This document shows, in pieces, positions 54,022 through 64,000 of a stretch of DNA of 64,000 nt. Positions within the stretch are counted from its first letter, which is position 1. Each line of letters opens with the position of its first letter. The position numbers were made by a program, and so were the translations under genes. The DNA is taken from assembly GCF_003269295.1 (NCBI RefSeq), contig NZ_QLTT01000003.1:558001-622000 (forward strand), given 5' to 3'. This DNA is from Lentzea atacamensis. GTDB lineage: Bacteria; Actinomycetota; Actinomycetes; Mycobacteriales; Pseudonocardiaceae. Under the pieces are notes generated by a model. The model saw only the letters and a list, made by a program, of their open reading frames with translations, was not told where the DNA came from and made no database searches.

Positions 54022-54516
54022 TCAGCGTCCTTCCGCGGCGGTGAGGCAGGTGTCGACGAGGACGTCGACGGGCTGGTCGAGATCGAGCACGAGGCCGCGC
54101 TCGTCCGGTTCGAGCGGTTCGAGCGCGGCGAACTGGGAGGCCACGAGGGCGACCGGCATGAAGTGACCGGCCCTGGCGGCCACGCGGGCGGCGACCACCT
54201 CGGAGTCGCCGGCCAGGTGGACGAAGTACGCGGCCGGCGCGGCGGTGCGCAGCCGGTCGCGGAACGCGCGCTTCAACGCCGAGCAGGTGACCACGCCACC
54301 GTCGGTGTGCTCGGCGAGCCAGCGGGCGATCGCGGCCAGCCAGGGCTCGCGGTCGGCGTCGTCCAGCGGCACGCCGGCCGACATCTTGGCGATGTTCGAA
54401 GCCGGGTGGAACTCGTCCGCGTCGGCGAACGGCACCCGCAACCGGCGGGCGAGCTCGGCACCCGTGGTCGTCTTGCCCGATCCCGACACACCCATGACCA
54501 CGATCAGCTGCGGCAC
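54022..54516 (-). CDS. gntK: Gluconokinase
   Basis: 164 residues from GTG 54516, with AAGGGAG nine bases upstream. This is the usual length for thermoresistant gluconokinase. Walker A GVSGSGKTT is at residues 9-17, followed by the family segments FADADEFHP, KMSAGVPLDDADR, CSALKRAFRD and HFMPVALVASQF. It phosphorylates D-gluconate to 6-phosphogluconate for the pentose phosphate pathway. It is the first gene of the kinase-permease pair and is divergent from the GntR/FadR-type regulator. Confidence 0.95.
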   Translation of the reverse strand: MPQLIVVMGVSGSGKTTTGAELARRLRVPFADADEFHPASNIAKMSAGVPLDDADREPWLAAIARWLAEHTDGGVVTCSALKRAFRDRLRTAAPAAYFVHLAGDSEVVAARVAARAGHFMPVALVASQFAALEPLEPDERGLVLDLDQPVDVLVDTCLTAAEGR

Positions 54517-54554
54517 TGCCCGGCTCCCTTCGACGGTGCGGCACAGCGTCGCTC

Positions 54555-54611
54555 AATAACCTGACTTTTACAATCCTCAAAGCCGAATAACCTGTTCTTA
54601 ATCGTTCAGGT
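54555..54611. promoter_or_regulatory. Candidate operators between the gluconate genes and their regulator
   Basis: AATAACCTG occurs twice (54555-54563 and 54586-54594) with starts 31 bases apart, about three helical turns. The second copy also forms an inverted repeat, ACCTG (54590-54594) and CAGGT (54607-54611), with a 12-base AT-rich centre. The stretch is AT-rich against its GC-rich surroundings. Binding by the adjacent GntR protein is inference. Confidence 0.5.
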
Positions 54612-54648
54612 GGGCCTTGCGAACGCAATCGTGAGAGGATTCGGCCTC

Positions 54649-55359
54649 GTGGGAACCGCTGAGCAGGCCAAACCGGGACTGCACCAAACCGTCCTGGACG
54701 ACCTCGGCCGCCGGATCGCGTCCGGCACGCTGCGGCCCGGCGAGGTGCTGCGCATCGACGAGCTGGCCGAGTCGCACGGCGTGTCCCGTCCGGTCATCCG
54801 CGAGGTCGTGCGGGTGCTGCAGTCCATGGGCGTGCTCATCACCCGCCGCCGCGTGGGCGTGACCGTGGCCGAGAAACAGGCGTGGAACGTCTTCGACCCG
54901 CGCATCATCCGCTGGCGCCTGGACGGCGAAGGCCGCGCTGCCCAGCTGGAGTCCCTGAGCGAACTGCGCGGCGGCATCGAACCGGTCGCGGCCGCTCTCG
55001 CCGCCCGGCGTGCCACCCCCGCCCAGTGCGGCGACCTGACCAAGGCCGTCATGGAGATGGCCGTGCACGGCAAGTCAGGCGATCTGGAGTCCTACCTGCA
55101 GGCCGACCTGCTGTTCCACCACACGCTGCTCGCCGCGTCCGGCAACGAGATGTTCGGCGCCCTCACCGAGGTCGTGTCAGAGGTGCTCATCGGCCGCACG
55201 CACCACGGCCTCATGCCGGCCAAGCCCAACCCGGTCGCGATCCGCCTGCACGCCGACGTCGCCCAGGCGGTGCAGTCCGGTGATCCGGTCGCGGCGGAAC
55301 AGGCGATGCGCGAGATCATCGTCGAGGCGTCCCAGGCGCTGCGCGACGAGCAGCACTGA
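54649..55359 (+). CDS. GntR/FadR-subfamily transcription regulator, probable gluconate regulator
   Basis: 236 residues from GTG 54649, chosen because AGAGGA lies nine bases upstream; GTG 54610 has no ribosome site and would cover the candidate operator. The N-terminal winged helix is typical (LRPGEVLRIDELAESHGVSRPVIREVVRVL). The C-terminal FCD-type all-helical domain has the ligand/metal-binding pattern (FHHTLLAASGN and HADVAQAV). It is divergent from the gluconokinase gene and probably represses the kinase and permease in the absence of gluconate or 6-phosphogluconate. Confidence 0.92.
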   Translation: MGTAEQAKPGLHQTVLDDLGRRIASGTLRPGEVLRIDELAESHGVSRPVIREVVRVLQSMGVLITRRRVGVTVAEKQAWNVFDPRIIRWRLDGEGRAAQLESLSELRGGIEPVAAALAARRATPAQCGDLTKAVMEMAVHGKSGDLESYLQADLLFHHTLLAASGNEMFGALTEVVSEVLIGRTHHGLMPAKPNPVAIRLHADVAQAVQSGDPVAAEQAMREIIVEASQALRDEQH

Positions 55360-55362
55360 TCA

Positions 55363-55818
55363 TCACGCTGGAGGCGGTGCGCTCACGCCGCGGTAGGCCA
55401 GGCTCTGGCTGTAGACGATGCTGGTCGTGGTGCTGCCGAACGCCATCAGTTCGTCCACCACCTTCTCCAGGTGCGGCATCGACGTGGCAGCGACCTTGAG
55501 GGTGTAGCAGTCCTCACCCGTGGTGCGCAGGCACTCCAGGATCTCGGTGCGCTCGGCCAGCAGCCGGTGCAGCGGCTGGTGCTGGTTGCCGGGGTACTTC
55601 AGCCGCACCACGGCCAGGACGCCGTAGCCCACCTTGCCGAGATCCACTGTGGCGCGATATCCGGTGATGACACCGACACCCTCCAGCCGCTTGACGCGTT
55701 CGGTCGCGGCCGAGGCACTGAGGTTCACCCGGCGGCCGAGCTCCGTGAGCGGGATCCGGCCGTCCTGCTGCAGCTCGGCGAGGATCGCCCAGTCGGTCGG
55801 GTCGAGTGTCTCGGCCAT
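55363..55818 (-). CDS. Lrp/AsnC-family transcription regulator
   Basis: 151 residues from ATG 55818, normal for the family. The N-terminal helix-turn-helix is clear (LDPTDWAILAELQQDGRI, LGRRVNLSASAATERVKRLE, GVITGYRATVD). The C-terminal RAM domain follows (GEDCYTLKVAATSMPHLEKVVDEL). These regulators sense amino acids, but the effector is not evident. It is divergent from the F420-type oxidoreductase operon and converges on the GntR gene with only three bases between them. Confidence 0.93.
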   Translation of the reverse strand: MAETLDPTDWAILAELQQDGRIPLTELGRRVNLSASAATERVKRLEGVGVITGYRATVDLGKVGYGVLAVVRLKYPGNQHQPLHRLLAERTEILECLRTTGEDCYTLKVAATSMPHLEKVVDELMAFGSTTTSIVYSQSLAYRGVSAPPPA

Positions 55819-55899
55819 TCCGCGAAGTTACCGTGGAATCCACGGCGAACCGCACCAGATACCGGGAACAGTCCCTTCTGCGGCAGGTGTTCGGCCTCA

Positions 55900-55905
55900 T
55901 AGTCT
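55900..55905 (+). promoter_or_regulatory. Candidate -10 element for a leaderless transcript
   Basis: TAGTCT fits the actinomycete TANNNT pattern and lies seven bases before the GTG at 55913, so transcription would begin at or next to the start codon. No Shine-Dalgarno sequence precedes that codon, which agrees with leaderless translation. The -35 region is weak. Confidence 0.4.
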
Positions 55906-55912
55906 TGATCAC

Positions 55913-56740
55913 GTGTTGATCGGCGTGAACGTCCCGAACTTCGGCCCCGGCACCAGCCCCGCCGTGCTGCGCGACTGGGCGCGGACCGTGGAAGGCCTCG
56001 GCTTCGACCTGCTCATGATGTCCGACCACGTGGTGGTGACCCCCGACGTGGCCGAGCAGTACCCGGCACCGTTCTACGAGCCGTTCACCGCGCTGTCGTG
56101 GCTGGCCGGCGTCACCGAGCGGATCACCCTCGGCACGACCGTGCTGATCGCGCCCTACCGGCATCCGCTGCTGGTCGCGCGGATGGCGGCCAACCTCGCC
56201 GAGCTGAGCGGCGACCGGTTCGTGCTCGGCGTCGGGGTCGGCTGGGCGCGTGCGGAGTTCGCGGCGCTCGGGGTTCCGTTCCACCGCAGGGGAAAGCTGA
56301 CCGACGACCTGATCACGACGGTGCGCGAGGCGTGGCGGGACGAGGGCTACCGCGCGGGACACATCCCGATCTGGGTGGGCGGCCACAGCGACGGCGGCCT
56401 GCGTCGCGCGGTCCGGCTCGGCGATGCCTGGCACCCGCTGCGGCAGACCCCGGCCGGTTGGCGAGAATCGTTGGCACGACTCAAGAATCTCGCTGCCGCT
56501 GAGGAATGCCCGGTGCCCGCCCTGGCGCCGCGCATCGTGCTGAGGCTGACCGACCGCCCGCTCGACGACCGGCGACTCGGCGAGGGCACGGTGGAGCAGA
56601 TCACGGCAGACCTCGAAGGACTGCGCGCCGACGGAGTGCACGCCGTGGTGCTCGACCCGTTCGTCGGCGATCCGGAGGAGACGCGGCACCCGGACGTCGC
56701 CTGGCACGCGCTGGCCGCGGTGCGGAAGGAGTTCCGGTGA
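55913..56740 (+). CDS. LLM-class (luciferase-like, probably F420-dependent) oxidoreductase
   Basis: 275 residues from GTG 55913 (TTG 55916 is the alternative). It has the luciferase-like monooxygenase TIM-barrel pattern: VNVPNFGPG near the start, GFDLLMMSDHV, TERITLGTTVLI, RFVLGVGVGWARAEFAALG, and PIWVGGHSDGGLRRAVRLGDAWHP. The GVGVGW and WVGGHS segments are common in F420-dependent members of actinomycetes. The substrate is unknown. The following deaminase-like gene starts inside its stop codon (GTGA), so the two are translated together. Confidence 0.9.
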   Translation: MLIGVNVPNFGPGTSPAVLRDWARTVEGLGFDLLMMSDHVVVTPDVAEQYPAPFYEPFTALSWLAGVTERITLGTTVLIAPYRHPLLVARMAANLAELSGDRFVLGVGVGWARAEFAALGVPFHRRGKLTDDLITTVREAWRDEGYRAGHIPIWVGGHSDGGLRRAVRLGDAWHPLRQTPAGWRESLARLKNLAAAEECPVPALAPRIVLRLTDRPLDDRRLGEGTVEQITADLEGLRADGVHAVVLDPFVGDPEETRHPDVAWHALAAVRKEFR

Positions 56741-57153
56741 ACGAAGAACATCTGCGACGGGCCATCGCGCTGGCGGCGGAGGCGCGGGCGGGCGGCAACC
56801 CGCCGTTCGGGTCGCTGCTCGTCGGACCGGACGGCGCCGTGCTCGCCGAGGAGCGCAACTCCAGCCTCACCGACAACGACATCACCGCCCACCCCGAGCT
56901 GAAGCTGGCCCGCTGGGCGGCCCGGTCGCTGGATCCGGAGGCCGCCGCCGGTACCACGATGTACACGAGCTGCGAACCGAGCGGGATGTGCGCGGGCGCG
57001 TTGGCGCGGTCAGGCATCGGACAGGTGGTGTTCGCGCTGTCGGGCAGCCAGCTGAACGGGCTGAAGACGTCCGGTGGGTTCGCTGCGGTGCCCACCGACG
57101 GACCGCACCTCTACGACGAGGCGAAGGTGGCGGTCGAGGGCTACTACCCCTGA
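56737..57153 (+). CDS. Cytidine/guanine deaminase-like protein with an altered zinc site
   Basis: 138 residues from GTG 56737, which overlaps the previous stop by four bases and has AAGGAG five bases upstream. It follows the nucleoside-deaminase fold: GGNPPFGSLLVG, then HPE (His52, Glu54), then the cysteine motif. The usual PCxxC reads P-S-G-M-C: Ser82 replaces the first zinc cysteine, Cys85 is kept, and an extra Cys79 lies three residues upstream (SCEPSGMC). Without that ligand, ordinary deaminase activity is doubtful unless Cys79 substitutes. Coupling to an LLM oxidoreductase suggests a joint pathway, perhaps purine or pterin-like substrates, but this is speculative. Confidence 0.82.
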   Translation: MNEEHLRRAIALAAEARAGGNPPFGSLLVGPDGAVLAEERNSSLTDNDITAHPELKLARWAARSLDPEAAAGTTMYTSCEPSGMCAGALARSGIGQVVFALSGSQLNGLKTSGGFAAVPTDGPHLYDEAKVAVEGYYP

Positions 57154-57953
57154 CCCGCGCCGACCGGGTTCGCCCGCGTCCAGTCGTCCACGTGGAAGGG
57201 TGAGGCGCCAGGAGTGACGGTCGACGCGTGCGCGACCACCTCGGCCGGCAGAGGTCCGTCGGTCAGGCCGAGCCGGTCGCGGTAGTCCGCCGCGAACGCC
57301 GCGGCGACCTCACCGGCGGTCAGCGAGGGCGCGTAGTCGGCCAGGCCCGCGATGGAACCTGCCCGCAGGTCGTAGCCGAGCGCCTCGGACACGTCCGTGA
57401 TCACGGCGCGCACCCGGTCCGAGACGGCGACCTGCACCACCGTGCTGAACAGGGAACCGGTGGCGGTGACGCGTTGCGCCGAGCCCACGACCTTCGCGAC
57501 GCCGCCGACGTTGATGCTGAACTCGCCGGGGCAGTACTCGCCGTCGACCTCACCGACGCGGGCGTCGATGTCGGCGAGTCCGCGCAGCACCTGGACGTGG
57601 CTCCCGGCGTTCGCGGCGAAGGTCGAGCTGCCCGCGTGGCGGATGCCGGTGGTGCGGTCGAGGTGGTCGATCACGACGGCGCCGCTGTCGTAGGCGACCA
57701 TGCGCCCGCCCGGTGAACGGACCACCGTCTCGAACCCCGCCGCGTGAGCCACCTCGGTGGCCTTGGCGATGCCGGGCGAGCGGAGGTCACGGCCGCTGAA
57801 GGCGACGGTGGGGCCGTGGGGCACGTAGATGTGGACGAGCTCTGACCACTCCGCTTCAGGCGCGCGCAGCAACAGTGCGGGGATCACCAGTTCGGTGACC
57901 GGGCAGCCGGCGCTCCCGGACGCCAGCAGCCGGGTGTGGTCGAGGTTCGGCAC
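57144..57953 (-). CDS. Lipoate-protein ligase A-like protein (BPL/LPL catalytic domain)
   Basis: 269 residues from GTG 57953. It has the signature of the lipoate/octanoate transfer family: RSPGGRMVAYDSGAVVID corresponds to the RRxSGGGAVYHD loop, and INVGGVAKVVGSAQR holds the conserved lysine before the GxAQR motif. Such enzymes activate or transfer lipoyl or octanoyl groups to carrier proteins. The RRxSGGG loop is altered (Arg-Ser-Pro-Gly-Gly-Arg), so the acyl substrate may differ. It lies 15 bases after the BtrH-like gene and is probably the last gene of a three-gene operon. It overlaps the convergent deaminase-like gene by ten bases. Confidence 0.82.
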   Translation of the reverse strand: MPNLDHTRLLASGSAGCPVTELVIPALLLRAPEAEWSELVHIYVPHGPTVAFSGRDLRSPGIAKATEVAHAAGFETVVRSPGGRMVAYDSGAVVIDHLDRTTGIRHAGSSTFAANAGSHVQVLRGLADIDARVGEVDGEYCPGEFSINVGGVAKVVGSAQRVTATGSLFSTVVQVAVSDRVRAVITDVSEALGYDLRAGSIAGLADYAPSLTAGEVAAAFAADYRDRLGLTDGPLPAEVVAHASTVTPGASPFHVDDWTRANPVGAGQG

Positions 57954-57968
57954 ACCGGTGATTCTCGA

Positions 57969-58979
57969 TCACGACCCCGCTCGGCGCTGCGGCGCCATGC
58001 CGCTCAGGACCTGCATGGCGTGACGTTCGGACTCCGCGAGCTCGGTGAGGATCGCCGAGGCACGGGCCAGGTGATCGGTGTCGCCGGTTTCTCCCGCGGC
58101 CGCGACGCGGTCCGCGACCTCGGTCCACCGCGGGGCGATCCCGGCGTACAGCTCGTGGCCGCGGCGGAGGTTGTCGTCGTCGACGATCGCGGTCGCTTCG
58201 GCGAGGAAGTCGCGGTACATGGCGCGGAACAGCGAACCGCCGGTGCCGCCGCGTTCCATCAGCATCGCGGCCAGCGGGAGGTCGCGGGACGGGTCGGTGG
58301 AGCGGTCGAGCCACCGCGTCACCTGCCGGGCCGCCTTGCCGATGCCGCGGTGGCCGAGGTTGGAGATGGGCGGGTTGAGGAACGCGTGCGCGTTGTTGGA
58401 GATCGCCTGCCGGATGGCGTTGCCCAGATCAGGCCGACGAGTAGGAACGACGGTGTACGAGAGGTTGCGCGCGGTCATCGGTCCGCGCTCGCCGCGGGCC
58501 CGTTCCAGGCTCGTGAGCGTGGTCGTCACGGAGCCGCCCTGCTGAGCGGTGTCGACGAGATGGGCGTGGGTGTCGTCATAGCCGTACATCGCGACGAAGT
58601 GACCGCCGAAATGAACCTTCGTGGTGAAGTAGTCCAGGTGGTACGAGTCCAGCTGCAGACCGACCGGGCGTCCCGCCGCGAGGGAGGTGGCAACGTTCTG
58701 CCAGGCCTTGCGCGGCGAGGCGGTCTCCTGGACGTGCAGCGTCAGGCCCAGCCGGTCGGCCGCGGTCCGGGTGAGGGCGGCTGGTTTGACGCGGCCGCCG
58801 AGGAACGGGAAGTCCATGTTCCTGGCGTCCCAGTAGACGAAGCCCAGACCTTCGCCGAGGCCGAACAGCATCGGTTCGGAGAGCTCCAGGCCCTCGTGGC
58901 GCAGCAGGGCGCCGAGCGCGGTGGTCTCGCAGTGCACGCCGGCGGGGAACGAGACGTTCTCGATCATCACGGCCGACAT
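57969..58979 (-). CDS. BtrH-like (BtrH_N/DUF4872) protein, putative cysteine acyltransferase or peptidase fold
   Basis: 336 residues from ATG 58979, chosen for the GAGAGGG six bases upstream; ATG 59012, inside the Clp gene end, lacks a ribosome site. The N-terminal part matches the butirosin BtrH family (HCETTALGALLRHEGL, then LFGLGEGLGFVYW). BtrH moves an acyl group from a carrier protein to an aminoglycoside. A papain/C39-like triad can be proposed from Cys17 (HCET), His127 (GGHFVAMYGYDD) and Asp143 (LVDT). The C-terminal half is helical. It lies between a Clp-type ATPase and a lipoate-ligase-like gene on the same strand. The substrate is unknown. Confidence 0.82.
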   Translation of the reverse strand: MSAVMIENVSFPAGVHCETTALGALLRHEGLELSEPMLFGLGEGLGFVYWDARNMDFPFLGGRVKPAALTRTAADRLGLTLHVQETASPRKAWQNVATSLAAGRPVGLQLDSYHLDYFTTKVHFGGHFVAMYGYDDTHAHLVDTAQQGGSVTTTLTSLERARGERGPMTARNLSYTVVPTRRPDLGNAIRQAISNNAHAFLNPPISNLGHRGIGKAARQVTRWLDRSTDPSRDLPLAAMLMERGGTGGSLFRAMYRDFLAEATAIVDDDNLRRGHELYAGIAPRWTEVADRVAAAGETGDTDHLARASAILTELAESERHAMQVLSGMAPQRRAGS

Positions 58980-59004
58980 CCTCGGCCCTCTCACCGTGTG
59001 AGGG

Positions 59005-63069
<4,065 letters not shown>

Positions 63070-63111
63070 CCGGGATCTCAAGTCCTGCCAACAGCTTTGG
63101 CTCATGACAGG

Positions 63112-63143
63112 GGCAGGGCCCCGGCCGCCACCGGGGCCCTGCC
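63112..63143. terminator. Bidirectional hairpin between sulfotransferase and xylanase genes
   Basis: GGCAGGGCCCCGG (63112-63124) and its exact complement (63131-63143) form a 13-bp stem with a 6-base loop. It sits between convergent genes, eight bases from the xylanase stop. Confidence 0.82.
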
Positions 63144-63150
63144 GGCTTGA

Positions 63151-64000
<850 letters not shown>

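Overview
The window is high-GC DNA (roughly 70% G+C) with frequent GTG and TTG starts, purine-rich ribosome binding sites, F420-type enzymes and a very large nonribosomal peptide synthetase (NRPS) locus. This fits an actinomycete, probably Pseudonocardiales (a Lentzea, Saccharothrix or Actinosynnema-like genome). The genus is inferred from overall impression, not from a marker gene.

Positions 1 to about 41,530 hold the right-hand part of an NRPS gene cluster, all on the + strand. A giant NRPS gene, cut by the left edge, carries the tail of one epimerization domain and then five near-identical C-A-T-E modules. A second NRPS (C-A-T-E, C-A-T, C-A-T-E, with no thioesterase) follows. After it come a VioC/OrfP-type Fe(II)/2-oxoglutarate oxygenase, two half-size ABC exporters, a VioD-type (capreomycidine synthase-like) PLP enzyme, a second VioC-type oxygenase and an MbtH-like protein. 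The five adenylation domains of the first NRPS have one shared specificity code as I read it (DVGEVSVIDK), with two acidic pocket residues that suit a basic side chain. The simplest model is an oligomer of D-configured arginine-derived residues (hydroxyarginine or capreomycidine-like), extended by three other residues and exported by the ABC pair. The condensation domains that would take this D-residue as donor have all lost both histidines of HHxxxDG and read YQGLCDG or YSGLCDG. The two that take other donors are intact. This is the most unusual signal in the window.

Positions 41,600 to 51,000 look like genome periphery. They hold a carbonic anhydrase with a scrambled export signal, a secreted propeller-like protein, a DMT permease divergent from a CGNR regulator, a 732-residue polytopic membrane protein, a secreted endonuclease/phosphatase-family protein, a small secreted protein and a large secreted NHL-propeller protein.

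Positions 51,200 to 57,200 hold an AraC regulator divergent from a DUF4242 protein, a gluconate permease and kinase pair facing a GntR/FadR-type regulator, an Lrp/AsnC regulator, and an F420-type oxidoreductase translationally coupled to a deaminase-like protein. The deaminase-like protein lacks one zinc cysteine.

Positions 57,100 to 61,010 form a minus-strand operon: a short Clp-family AAA+ unfoldase, a BtrH-like cysteine acyltransferase/peptidase-fold protein and a lipoate-ligase-like protein. At about 61,650 a truncated, frameshifted FAD monooxygenase abuts a truncated YbaB-like gene in the opposite direction, which marks a deletion or rearrangement junction. The window ends with a sulfotransferase and the C-terminal part of a secreted GH10 xylanase with a cellulose-binding module. 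I saw no rRNA, tRNA, CRISPR array or transposase.
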